In this document: positions 15,834 through 23,565 of the stretch, one piece after another
Layout of the letters: every line of letters begins with the position of its first letter
How positions within the stretch are numbered: position 1 is the stretch's first letter
NCBI GenBank assembly: GCA_005877615.1
Contig: VBOD01000111.1
Coordinates: 1 to 39,660, forward strand
Direction of reading: 5' to 3'
DNA length: 39,660 bases
Source: Nitrospirota bacterium
GTDB taxonomy: Bacteria; Nitrospirota; Nitrospiria; Nitrospirales; NS-4
Translations under genes and position numbers: made by a program
Notes under the pieces: generated by a model
Told to the model about the DNA's origin: nothing
The model's input: only the letters and a program-made list of their open reading frames with translations
Databases searched by the model: none

Positions 15834-16654
15834 CGCGCCCCGGCCCTCGCGCCAGCGCCGCGCCCGCGCATGTCCCGCGCAGGTCCCTGGGGCAGCACTT
15901 CCTGATCGACAAGAACATCGTCCACAAGATCGTCCGCCTGGCCGAGCTGCAGCCTGGCGAGACGGTGCTGGAGATCGGCCCGGGGCGGGGGATCCTGACG
16001 GATGCGCTGCTGGACAGCTCCGGGCTCGTGGTCGCCGTGGAACTGGACGCCGCCCTCTGCGCGCACCTCCGCGCGACGCTGAGACGCCGGTCGAACTTCC
16101 GCCTGGTCGAGGGCGACGCGCTGACGTTCGATTACGCGCAGGTGCCGAGCCCGTTTCTGGTGGTGGCCAACCTGCCGTACTACGTCTCGACGCCGCTGCT
16201 GTTCCGCCTGCTGGAGGATCGGCGGCGCATCGACCGTCTGGTGCTGATGCTCCAGGAGGAGGTGGTCGCGCGCCTGGCCGCGGCGCCCGGAGGCAGGGAC
16301 TACGGGGCGCTCTCCATCGCGGCGCAGTTCTACTGCGAGGTGCGGCAGGCGTTCCGGGTGCCGCCCACATGCTTTCGCCCGAAGCCGCAGGTGGGGTCGG
16401 CGGTCGTCGTGCTCACGCCGTTGCGGAAGCCGCGCGTCTCGGTGGCGGACGAAGCGTTCTTCTTCCGGATCGTGCGTGCCGGGTTTGCGCACCGGCGAAA
16501 GGCTCTGCCGAATTCGCTGCGCGATGAGGGCTTCGAAGGCGGGCCGACGGCCGCGGCATTGGAGCAGGCCGGCATCGATCCCCGCCGCCGCGCCGAGACG
16601 TTGAGCATCGAGGAATTCGCCGCGTTGACCGACGCGCTGCTCAGCTTGAGCTAG
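15830..16654 (+). CDS. rsmA: 16S rRNA dimethyladenosine transferase RsmA (KsgA)
   Basis: It dimethylates two adjacent adenosines near the 3' end of 16S rRNA during 30S maturation. 274 aa. SLGQHFLIDKNIV (from residue 19) is the family N-terminal motif. SAM motif I is VLEIGPGRGILTDALL, the acidic motif II is VAVELD, and the catalytic motif IV is VANLPYYVSTPLLF. CFRPKPQVGSAVV and FAHRRKALPNSL are in the C-terminal part. It overlaps pdxA by 4 nt and converges with a 4-nt overlap on the O-methyltransferase-like gene. Confidence 0.95.
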   Translation: MTRPGPRASAAPAHVPRRSLGQHFLIDKNIVHKIVRLAELQPGETVLEIGPGRGILTDALLDSSGLVVAVELDAALCAHLRATLRRRSNFRLVEGDALTFDYAQVPSPFLVVANLPYYVSTPLLFRLLEDRRRIDRLVLMLQEEVVARLAAAPGGRDYGALSIAAQFYCEVRQAFRVPPTCFRPKPQVGSAVVVLTPLRKPRVSVADEAFFFRIVRAGFAHRRKALPNSLRDEGFEGGPTAAALEQAGIDPRRRAETLSIEEFAALTDALLSLS

Positions 16655-17676
16655 CGCTCTCTCGACGCTTCGATTAGACCGTTCTCTCCGTCTTTTCTTC
16701 TCCCAATCCCTGTCAGCAACTTGACGCGTCGGTAACCGGCCTTGCGCAGCCAGTGCATCACGTCCCGCGACGCATAAGTGTTGCCGGTGTCGGTGAAGAG
16801 CAGCATGGTCAGGGCGAACGCCGTCGTGTCGATAGGATACAGCCCGCGCGGGTCGGTGAGGAACGCGTCGTGGATGATCAGGCGCCCGTCCGGGGTGAGG
16901 GCCTTGCGGATCTTGCGGAAGAGCCCCACGTTCTGCGCCGGCGCGTAGATGTGGATGATGTTCGACAGCCAGACCACGTCGTAGCGGCCGGGTAGAGGAT
17001 CGCTCATGAAATCCAGCGTCGCGAAGCTCAGCCGGGCCTTGGCGGGATGCGTCGCCGCGATCTCGCGCGCGACCTTGAGGGCTGTGGGGCGATCCGCCGC
17101 CGTGGCGCGCAGGGCCGGGTTCGCCGCGAGGAAGGCCATGGCGTAGGTACCGGGCCCGCCGCCCAAATCCAGCAGGGTGCGCGCCCGGCGCAGGTCGAGG
17201 AACCGGGCGACCGTCTTCGCCTGCTCACGGCTCCGGTGGTGCATCGCCCAGGTGAAGCTGCGGCGCCAGGCGGGCGACTCTGGCTCATCCGCGTCCAGCG
17301 GCTTGCCCGAGCGGACGCTGTCGGTGAGCTGCGTGAAATCGTGCCAGTGGTTCGTGATGAGGTCGAGGTAGGCACCGCGATAGGCCGGGCTCCGCCGGTT
17401 CAGCTCCGTGCGCGTCAGCAGCGTGTTCCGATAGGCGGAGCCGCGCTTGACCAGCAGGCCCAGCGCGGCGAGGATCCGGCAGAGAATGTCGAGCCCCCGC
17501 TGGTCGGCTCGGAGGCGGCGTGCCAGCGCTGCGATCGGCCAGGTGCGGGCTCCGATGGCGGTGAAGAGATCGAACTCCAGCGCGGACAGGATGGCGCGGG
17601 AATACTGGTAGAGCTGGGCGACGTTGCGGAAGTCATCGAAGATCCTGATCGGGTAGGTGCCAAGAGTGCGCGCCAC
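16651..17676 (-). CDS. SAM-dependent O-methyltransferase family 2-like protein
   Basis: 341 aa. An N-terminal helical/winged-helix dimerisation part (IRIFDDFRNVAQLYQYSRAI and ALARRLRADQRGLDILCRIL) precedes the methyltransferase fold. SAM motif I is LLDLGGGPGTYAMAFL. Later motifs are RYDVVWLSNIIHIYAP and LTPDGRLIIHDAFL, as in hydroxyindole/polyketide O-methyltransferase-like proteins. The start is taken as GTG 17676, where homology begins. The open frame reaches 18267, but its upstream part has no family features and crosses a likely promoter and terminator. A -10-like TATACT sits 6 nt before the GTG. The substrate is unknown; no biosynthetic cluster surrounds it. Confidence 0.82.
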   Translation of the reverse strand: MARTLGTYPIRIFDDFRNVAQLYQYSRAILSALEFDLFTAIGARTWPIAALARRLRADQRGLDILCRILAALGLLVKRGSAYRNTLLTRTELNRRSPAYRGAYLDLITNHWHDFTQLTDSVRSGKPLDADEPESPAWRRSFTWAMHHRSREQAKTVARFLDLRRARTLLDLGGGPGTYAMAFLAANPALRATAADRPTALKVAREIAATHPAKARLSFATLDFMSDPLPGRYDVVWLSNIIHIYAPAQNVGLFRKIRKALTPDGRLIIHDAFLTDPRGLYPIDTTAFALTMLLFTDTGNTYASRDVMHWLRKAGYRRVKLLTGIGRRKDGENGLIEASRER

Positions 17677-17754
17677 ACCCGCAGTATAGCATCCCCGGTG
17701 AAGCCGCTGTCCGAGGTCGGCGGGTCCGTAGTATCTCGTTAGGGAAAGGTCGAA

Positions 17755-17783
17755 TTGACAGGACAGCCGGAGAGGATTACGAT
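17755..17783 (+). promoter_or_regulatory. Sigma-70-type promoter for the 17833 small ORF
   Basis: A perfect -35 TTGACA (17755-17760), a 17-nt spacer and -10 TACGAT (17778-17783, 4 of 6). It predicts a transcript from about 17790, giving a leader of about 43 nt with a strong ribosome site. Confidence 0.6.
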
Positions 17784-17832
17784 GATCTCGCACTCGCGAA
17801 GGGTGTCTGTCATAGAGAGAGGAGGTGCTCGT

Positions 17833-18102
17833 ATGAACGAACTCACTCCTCCGGACAATGCAGGCCCGCTGGCGACGGGAACTGTCTCGCCGCGGTGGGC
17901 CTTCCGCTCGGAGCCGAATCCTTCTCCGTATGCTTCCAGGGTGGCGCCTCTTGGTGCGCGGTCGCTGAACAGCGACACACAAGCACTCTGGGCGACGGAA
18001 CACAGCCTGCAAGGTGAGGGGCTGTGGATCTGGCGACGACGGCGGTGCCCAACTGACTGTCGTAGGCGGGTCCGACATAGGCGACCAATAGTGGACTGTT
18101 GA
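17833..18102 (+). CDS. Small Arg/Cys-tailed ORF of unknown function
   Basis: 89 codons from ATG 17833, preceded by AGAGGAGGTGCTCGT, one of the best Shine-Dalgarno sequences in the window (AGGAGGT, 6-nt spacing). The N-terminal half is Pro/Ser/Ala rich. The C-terminus is strongly basic, with WRRRRC, TDCRRRVRHRR and a final Cys, giving three cysteines in the last 20 or so residues. There is no signal peptide or transmembrane segment. A promoter 50 nt upstream and a perfect palindromic terminator 19 nt downstream frame it as a single-gene unit. Alternatively the transcript may be a regulatory RNA. I recognise no family. It lies in the 525-nt spacer between the O-methyltransferase-like gene and ftsK. 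Confidence 0.45.
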   Translation: MNELTPPDNAGPLATGTVSPRWAFRSEPNPSPYASRVAPLGARSLNSDTQALWATEHSLQGEGLWIWRRRRCPTDCRRRVRHRRPIVDC

Positions 18103-18120
18103 GGCGCCCCAAGCGCCGCG

Positions 18121-18148
18121 AGGGCTACCTTCCCGGGAAGGTAGCCCT
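18121..18148 (+). terminator. Perfect palindromic terminator hairpin
   Basis: AGGGCTACCTTCCC is followed directly by its exact reverse complement, 14 bp per arm, then TCGTATTT. The T-tract is weak. A smaller hairpin GGCGC-CCCAA-GCGCC (18103-18117) comes just before. It ends the small-ORF transcript and separates it from ftsK. Confidence 0.7.
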
Positions 18149-18201
18149 TCGTATTTCCCGCTTACTACCTGCAGGGGAATCATTGATCTCGCCCCCTTGA
18201 T

Positions 18202-20619
18202 ATGGTAGCCTCCCCCACAATGGCCGCTGCTGGTACGAGTAAAAGCGGAGCGGCAGGGACCCGCCATGAGATGGCGGGGGTGGTGCTACTCACCTTGGCC
18301 CTGCTCCTCGGCCTCTCGCTGCTGTCCTACTCTCCACGCGATCCGATTCTGTTCGAAGAGTCCTTTCATCCGGAGTCCATTCAAAACCTGATCGGCCAGG
18401 TCGGGATGACGCTGGCCACCGGCGTCTTTGCGGCCGTCGGGGGCGGGGGCTATCTCGTGCCGATCGCACTGGGGATCCTGGGGAGCCGGTGCTTCCTCCG
18501 GGGCGGATTGGGGGTCACGCTCCGCAGCGCCGGCGGCTTCACGGCGTTGCTCCTGTTCTTGTCCATGTTGCTGGCGCTGCACCTGTCTGGCGTGCCGACG
18601 ATCAGTAGCGGGTGGGTTCAGGAAGGACTGGCGGGCGGGCATGTCGGCGGCGCGCTCAGCGGGCTGCTCGTGACGTACTTCGCGCCGGTGGGCGCCCACA
18701 TCGTGATGATTGCCGGGTTGCTCCTGTCCGTGCTCGTCGCGTTGCCGGTCTCGCTGGTCGCGCTCGGCCAACAGTGGGGGGAGATGGCGGCGACGCTTCG
18801 CGAGTGGGTCCAGGAACAGTGGGACCAGTTCCAGGCGCGTACGGGCGAGAAGCCCAATCGCGGCAGGGACAAACCGATCAAGATCATCAGGCTGAAGCCG
18901 GTCGTGCCGGTAGATGCGGAGGTCGTTCAGGCGGCAGACAGCGCCGAGACCGTGGAGCCGGCGTTGCTGAGCCAGCCGGCGTACCGTCGCCGCAAGAGGA
19001 AGCTCGCCATCGCGGGGCATCGCTCGGAGCAACTTATCTTGCCACACGTCGTGGACGTGGCCGGGTACGTGCTGCCAGACCCGGCTGTGCTGCTGAGCGA
19101 TCCGGCGGTGCGCGTGGATCGGCTCACCGACGAAGAGATCCGCGCGCAGGCTCAGGTGCTGACCCAGGCCCTGGCGAATTTCGGGATCGACGGCCAGGTG
19201 ATCCAGACGCACGTGGGCCCCGTCGTGACGATGTACGAATTCGAGCCGGCCCCCGGCGTCAAAGTGGCCCGCATCGTGAACCTCGCCGACGATCTCGCGC
19301 TGGCCATGCGGGCGATCAGCATCCGCATCGTCGCGCCCATCCCCGGCAAGTCGGTGGTCGGGATCGAAGTGCCCAACCCGCGGCGCGAAGACGTGATGCT
19401 CAAGGAGATCGTCCTGAGCGAGGCCTCTGTTGGCTCGCGCTCGCCGTTGAAGCTGGCGCTGGGCAAGGACATCTTCGGCAGGCCCGTCGTGGCGGACCTC
19501 CGGAGTATGCCGCACCTGCTCGTTGCGGGCGCCACGGGATCGGGCAAGAGCGTCGGCCTCAACACGATGATCCTGAGCCTCCTCTTCACGGCGCGCCCGG
19601 ACGAGGTCAAGTTCCTGCTGATCGACCCCAAGATGCTCGAGCTGACGGTGTACGAGGGCATCCCGCATCTGTGGCGTCCGGTCATTACGCAGCCCAAGGC
19701 CGCCTCGCGCGGGCTCATGCTGGCCGTCAAGGAGATGGGCCGCCGCTATAAGCTGATGGCCGAGTACGGCGCGCGCAACATTGATGCGTACAACCGCGCC
19801 GTCGCGGAGGCCCGGGGCGTCCCGCCGCCGCAACCCCTGGAGACGCCGGAGGGGGAGGTCGTACCCTGCACGGAGCCGCAGCCGGCGCATCTCTCGGAAG
19901 AGGAGCGGCTGGCATCGGGCGAGACGGAGGCTCTCGGCGGCCCGGAGGCGCAGACGCCGCCGGCGCCGCTCCCCTACCTGGTCATCGTCATTGACGAGCT
20001 AGCCGACCTGATGTTGGTCGCATCGAAGGAGGTCGAGGACTCCATCACCAAGCTTGCGCAGATGGCGCGGGCTGCCGGGATCCACCTGATCCTCGCCACG
20101 CAGCGACCCTCCGTGGACGTGCTGACCGGCCTCATCAAGGCGAACTTCCCGGCGCGTATTGCGTTCCAGGTCGCCTCGAAGACCGACTCGCGCACGATCC
20201 TCGACCAGAACGGCGCCGATCAGTTGCTGGGTCGCGGCGACATGCTCTACCTCGCCACCGGCAGCGGCAAGCTGATCCGCGTGCACGGCGCCTACGTGCC
20301 GGAGAGTGATCTGCGCAAGGTCGTGGAGTTCGTCCAGGGCCAGGGCAGTCCGGCCTTTGCCGAGGAGGCGGTGCCAGTGGAGGCGGAGGTGCCCGGCGAA
20401 GACGCCGATCGGGACGAGATGTACGAGAGGGCCAAGGAGATCGTGATCGGTACCGGGCAGGCCTCGGCCTCGTTTCTGCAGCGCCGGCTCCGCATCGGCT
20501 ATCCCCGCGCAGCCCGCATGATCGAGATGATGGAGCAGGACGGCATCGTCGGCGCGATGTCGAGAGACGGCCGCCGGGAAGTGCTCGTCAAGCGCGTGGG
20601 TGTGGATGAAGGACTATGA
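18202..20619 (+). CDS. ftsK: DNA translocase FtsK
   Basis: A septum-located, ATP-driven DNA pump that clears and aligns the chromosome termini at division. 805 aa. Four hydrophobic helices lie within residues 15-195. A short basic/acidic linker follows, then the motor: Walker A GATGSGKSVGLNTM (about residue 443), Walker B LVIVIDELADLML, and ILATQRPSVDVLTGLIKANFPARIAF. The motor carries an acidic Pro-rich insertion (about 535-585) before Walker B. The C-terminal gamma winged helix (SASFLQRRLRIGYPRAARMI) is complete. ATG 18202 and in-frame ATG 18220 are both possible; neither has a clear ribosome site, and TATGGT at 18201-18206 could be a -10 favouring the second. Confidence 0.95.
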   Translation: MVASPTMAAAGTSKSGAAGTRHEMAGVVLLTLALLLGLSLLSYSPRDPILFEESFHPESIQNLIGQVGMTLATGVFAAVGGGGYLVPIALGILGSRCFLRGGLGVTLRSAGGFTALLLFLSMLLALHLSGVPTISSGWVQEGLAGGHVGGALSGLLVTYFAPVGAHIVMIAGLLLSVLVALPVSLVALGQQWGEMAATLREWVQEQWDQFQARTGEKPNRGRDKPIKIIRLKPVVPVDAEVVQAADSAETVEPALLSQPAYRRRKRKLAIAGHRSEQLILPHVVDVAGYVLPDPAVLLSDPAVRVDRLTDEEIRAQAQVLTQALANFGIDGQVIQTHVGPVVTMYEFEPAPGVKVARIVNLADDLALAMRAISIRIVAPIPGKSVVGIEVPNPRREDVMLKEIVLSEASVGSRSPLKLALGKDIFGRPVVADLRSMPHLLVAGATGSGKSVGLNTMILSLLFTARPDEVKFLLIDPKMLELTVYEGIPHLWRPVITQPKAASRGLMLAVKEMGRRYKLMAEYGARNIDAYNRAVAEARGVPPPQPLETPEGEVVPCTEPQPAHLSEEERLASGETEALGGPEAQTPPAPLPYLVIVIDELADLMLVASKEVEDSITKLAQMARAAGIHLILATQRPSVDVLTGLIKANFPARIAFQVASKTDSRTILDQNGADQLLGRGDMLYLATGSGKLIRVHGAYVPESDLRKVVEFVQGQGSPAFAEEAVPVEAEVPGEDADRDEMYERAKEIVIGTGQASASFLQRRLRIGYPRAARMIEMMEQDGIVGAMSRDGRREVLVKRVGVDEGL

Positions 20620-21308
20620 CCCGCCGCGCGTTCGCGAGGGGCGTGGCCCTGGCCGCGCTCGCGCTGGGGACCGCCTGGCTGCCGGCGCCCGCCTGCGCCG
20701 GGGATCCCGTGAAGGATCTGGTGCGGAAGGTCGAGGCCCGCTACCAGAAGACGACCGACCTCACTGCTGAATTCTCCCAGTCCACGGACATCAAGGGGTT
20801 TGCCAAGCCGCTCCAGTCGTCCGGCCGGGTTTACATCAAGCGGCCGGGCAAGCTCCGGTGGGATTACCTGGCGCCCACGCTCGAGCAGATCTTCGTGGAG
20901 AACGACAAGATCCAGTTCTACATCCCCGAGCACAAGCAGGTGATGGTTGGGCAGCTTTCCAAGATGGCCAACTCCCAGGCCCCATTCCAACTGCTTCAAG
21001 GCATCGGGCGGCTGGACCGTCACTACCTCGTCACGGCCGCGCCGGACGGAGCCAAAGGGAGCGGGGGCCTTCCGCTCCTCAGTCTGACCCGCCCCGACGA
21101 CGGCCCGGATCAGCCGCGGATCGTCGTCGAAGTGGACCCGGGCTCCCACTTCCTGCGCCGGGTCGAGCTGCACGACGTGAACGGGAACGTATCCACCTTC
21201 ACGTTCAGCGCGTTCCTGGCGAATACTGGCCTCAAGGACAAGCTGTTTGAGTTCACCGTGCCCCAGGACGCGGAAGTCATCAACGCCCCGACGCTGGCGG
21301 TCCCCTGA
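20616..21308 (+). CDS. lolA: Outer-membrane lipoprotein carrier LolA
   Basis: A periplasmic chaperone that takes lipoproteins from LolCDE to the outer membrane. 230 aa, with a signal peptide to about residue 28 (PACAG). The family opening VRKVEARYQKTTDLTAEFSQS, the strand SGRVYIKRPGKLRWDY and the following FVENDKIQFYIPEHKQV are classic LolA. The C-terminal half keeps FLRRVELHDVNGNVSTFTF and LFEFTVPQDAEVI. It overlaps the ftsK stop (ATGA). An ftsK-lolA pair is common in Gram-negative bacteria. Confidence 0.93.
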   Translation: MTRRAFARGVALAALALGTAWLPAPACAGDPVKDLVRKVEARYQKTTDLTAEFSQSTDIKGFAKPLQSSGRVYIKRPGKLRWDYLAPTLEQIFVENDKIQFYIPEHKQVMVGQLSKMANSQAPFQLLQGIGRLDRHYLVTAAPDGAKGSGGLPLLSLTRPDDGPDQPRIVVEVDPGSHFLRRVELHDVNGNVSTFTFSAFLANTGLKDKLFEFTVPQDAEVINAPTLAVP

Positions 21309-21314
21309 CTGCTC

Positions 21315-21704
21315 ATGCCCTGGACCGCCAAATGGATCGCCGCCATCGTCGGGACGTTCGTCCTCCTGGTCATTGCCGACCGCATCTGGTATGTGCAGGA
21401 GATGAAAGCCCTGGCCGCTAAGCTCGGCATGGAGTGGTCCAAGATCGAGCGGCGCGGGACCTTCCCCTACGAGTACTACAAGAAAGTGGTCCACTACGGC
21501 ATGGCGAAGGACGAGGTCCGCAAGATCATGGTCCACTACGCCAGCGTCGAGGAGAAGCAGTACGGGAACTACGTGTACGAGACCTACTACTATCGCTTCG
21601 GGACCTTGAGCCGCCACGGCGTTCGGGTCGAGTACGACCAGTTGGGGCGGGTCCGCAAAGTGGACGATGCGCCGCCCGTCCCGCCGCAGGACTTCTCGAA
21701 GTAA
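21315..21704 (+). CDS. Membrane-anchored small protein, BamE/SmpA-like fold suspected
   Basis: 129 aa. One N-terminal transmembrane or uncleaved signal helix (residues 5-21, IAAIVGTFVLLVIADRI) is followed by a soluble part, probably periplasmic. The segment YGMAKDEVRKIMVHYASVEE, then YVYETYYYRFGTL and GVRVEYDQLGRVRKVD, follows the alpha-alpha-beta-beta-beta order of BamE/SmpA domains ('G.t.deV...lG.P', then aromatic strands ending 'f..gkv..v'). It has no lipobox cysteine, unlike BamE. It starts 6 nt after lolA, so it probably belongs to the envelope operon. The family call is an inference from pattern only. Confidence 0.72.
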   Translation: MPWTAKWIAAIVGTFVLLVIADRIWYVQEMKALAAKLGMEWSKIERRGTFPYEYYKKVVHYGMAKDEVRKIMVHYASVEEKQYGNYVYETYYYRFGTLSRHGVRVEYDQLGRVRKVDDAPPVPPQDFSK

Positions 21705-21800
21705 CTCCTAGTGCAAAGTACGAGATTCCATTTAACGCTTCCAGAGCCTAACATAAACCCTCAACCAGTTTACGGGGACAGGTCAAAACGGAGGGTGCTC

Positions 21801-21828
21801 TTGACACTATCTGAAACTGAATTATAAT
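21801..21828 (+). promoter_or_regulatory. Fully consensus promoter of the RND efflux unit
   Basis: TTGACA (21801-21806), a 16-nt spacer and TATAAT (21823-21828) match both hexamers 6 of 6. The predicted start point, about 21835, is only about 3 nt before ATG 21838. Confidence 0.75.
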
Positions 21829-21837
21829 ACAGGAATC

Positions 21838-22161
21838 ATGTTACGGAATATGCCTGTCAATCAAAGAGTGCGGATACTTCTCCTGGCCTTCATCGTTTTG
21901 GGCGGGATGTGCTGGCTGGACACTTTTGATCTGAGCGATGACATTCCATTGCCTCAGCCTCTAACGGTGGTGCAGCAGGCCCTTGCACCTGCTGAGGAGA
22001 ACCGAGAAGATCTCCTGGGTTTGTTACATGGTCAGCAGGTCGCTTGGTGTGTCGCTTTGTTTATTTCACAACCACAGATGCTTCCTGTTCCCAGTGCTCT
22101 CTCCGTACCGCCACAGTCCGACCTACCCCTCTATCAACGATTTTCGACGTATCGCATCTGA
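21838..22161 (+). CDS. Small membrane protein preceding the efflux genes
   Basis: 107 aa from ATG 21838 (ATG 21850 is an alternative). One hydrophobic helix, VRILLLAFIVLGGMCW (residues 11-26), may be a signal anchor. The rest is Pro/Gln-rich with acidic patches (AEENREDLLGL) and one further Cys. It lies directly behind a consensus promoter, and the predicted mRNA has almost no leader. The TolC-type gene begins 93 nt after its stop, so the ORF may act as a leader cistron or an accessory/metal-sensing protein of the efflux system. Base composition is lower in GC than its neighbours. I recognise no family. Confidence 0.6.
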   Translation: MLRNMPVNQRVRILLLAFIVLGGMCWLDTFDLSDDIPLPQPLTVVQQALAPAEENREDLLGLLHGQQVAWCVALFISQPQMLPVPSALSVPPQSDLPLYQRFSTYRI

Positions 22162-22254
22162 TCTTCACGATACGTGAAGGTCGGGTGTGAGCGGTCACTC
22201 TCAGCCGCTTGCGACCAACTGTTCTACTGTCGGCTAGCGGTTTCCAGGAGTCTT

Positions 22255-23565
22255 ATGATCGTTTTCTCGAACACCCGTGGTACGAGGCTACGGGCCTGGC
22301 TTGGCTGCGCGGCGATCGCTGCGGGACTGCTGTGCGGCGCGTCCTTCGGCGCGGAGCCTGCGCTCCAGTCTCCGGCTGGCGCTGAAGCCCTCAGCCTGAC
22401 CGTGGACGAGGCGATGGCGCTCTTTCTCAAGCAGAACCTGGATCTGCTCATGGCCCAGTACGGGATCGATTCCGCCAAGGGGTTGGAAGTCACGGCGAGG
22501 CTCTTTCCCAATCCCAACATGAGCGTCGATGTCACCGGCGGGATGACCCTGTCGTTCGGGCAGGTCGGTGTCCTCGCCCTGCGGATCGACCAGCTCTTCG
22601 AGTTGGCCGGCAAAAGGGGCTATCGGCAGGAAAGCGCGAAGTATGGCGTCCAATCGGCTGAGGCGTCCTTTGCGGACGCCGTGCGGACCTTGGGCTTCGC
22701 CGTGAAAGACGCCTTCTACCACGTGTTCCAGGCCAGGCAGAAACTGGAACTGGCCCAGCTGAACAGTGTGAATTTCGCCGAGGTGGTCAAGATCAACGAC
22801 ATCCGCTTCAAGAAGGGGGCCATCCCCGAGGTTGATTTAATCAAGCTGCGGGTACAGCTGGTGGACTTCCAGAACCAGGTGATCACGGCCACCCAGGAGT
22901 ATCTGGCGGCGCAGAACACTCTCAAAGGCCTGCTCGGCCTCAAACCCACGGTCGTGCTGAATGTGGCGGGCGACCTTGAATACAAGTCCCGCACGCTGTC
23001 CCTGGAAACCTTGAAGGCGGACGCGTTGCAGTCGCGTCCGGATGTCCTGGCCAAGACGCGAACCGTGTCGCAAAAGGACGCGAGTCTGAAATTGGCGCGG
23101 GCTTTCCGGGTGCCCGATGTGACGATCGGGGCGGACACGACGATGGAGGGGCCCCAGGGACCCAATACGCCGCACCAATATGGCTTTGGGCTGAGCGTGC
23201 CGCTGCCCCTGTTCAATCGCAATCAAGGGGGCATCCTCCAGGCCGAGGCCGATCTTAAGGTCGCGCAGACCGATCTGGACAAGACCCGGTTGCTGGTTGA
23301 AATCGACGTCGAGAATGCGTACCGTGACTTTACCCAGACGCAGATGCTAGTCCAGGCGTATCGTGGGGGCACCGTTAACGACGCCAAGGAGGTCAAGGAC
23401 ATCGCGACGAAGGCGTACCAGCGGGGGGGCACGACCATCCTCGATCTGCTCGACGCTTTTCGGACGTTCAACACCACCATGCAGGGGTACATCAACGCGC
23501 TGTACGCCTATCAGCGAAGCTTGTTGGCGATCGACGCGGCGGTGGGGCGAGAGGTGACGCGGTGA
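22255..23565 (+). CDS. Outer-membrane factor of heavy-metal RND efflux (CzcC-like)
   Basis: A TolC-family channel of 436 aa. The signal peptide (RAWLGCAAIAAGLLCGASFGA) follows ATG 22255, which has CAGGAG 4 nt upstream. The open frame from 22174 lacks such support. Two OEP repeats are visible: LTVDEAMALFLKQNLDLLMAQ opens the first, and FGLSVPLPLFNRNQGGILQAEADL in the second is the CzcC/CusC-type 'PLPLFNRNQG' signature. Long helices (YRDFTQTQMLVQAYRG) form the periplasmic tunnel. The stop overlaps the adaptor gene by 4 nt. Confidence 0.9.
   Translation: MIVFSNTRGTRLRAWLGCAAIAAGLLCGASFGAEPALQSPAGAEALSLTVDEAMALFLKQNLDLLMAQYGIDSAKGLEVTARLFPNPNMSVDVTGGMTLSFGQVGVLALRIDQLFELAGKRGYRQESAKYGVQSAEASFADAVRTLGFAVKDAFYHVFQARQKLELAQLNSVNFAEVVKINDIRFKKGAIPEVDLIKLRVQLVDFQNQVITATQEYLAAQNTLKGLLGLKPTVVLNVAGDLEYKSRTLSLETLKADALQSRPDVLAKTRTVSQKDASLKLARAFRVPDVTIGADTTMEGPQGPNTPHQYGFGLSVPLPLFNRNQGGILQAEADLKVAQTDLDKTRLLVEIDVENAYRDFTQTQMLVQAYRGGTVNDAKEVKDIATKAYQRGGTTILDLLDAFRTFNTTMQGYINALYAYQRSLLAIDAAVGREVTR

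Noticed and set aside
14517-16370. 617-aa open frame opposite PilZ-pdxA-rsmA
   Set aside because: Composition is Arg/Pro/Ala low-complexity typical of the complement of high-GC genes, and three well-recognised genes occupy the other strand.
17784-18150. rnpB, tmRNA or 6S RNA in the spacer before ftsK
   Set aside because: The length and terminator first suggested a structural RNA, but I found no RNase P core (GAGGAAAGTCC-type), no tmRNA tRNA-like end, and no clear 6S stem-bubble. A strong Shine-Dalgarno and open frame favour a small CDS.
17677-18267. Upstream extension of the O-methyltransferase frame (to 538 aa)
   Set aside because: It crosses a consensus opposite-strand promoter, a perfect terminator palindrome and the ftsK start, and shows no methyltransferase-family sequence.
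18286-19890. 534-aa open frame opposite ftsK
   Set aside because: His/Arg/Asp/Gln-rich shadow of a high-GC gene; ftsK is certain.
21770-21795. GGGGACAGGTC resembling the palindrome at 11928
   Set aside because: It has no inverted partner arm, so it is not the same hairpin element.
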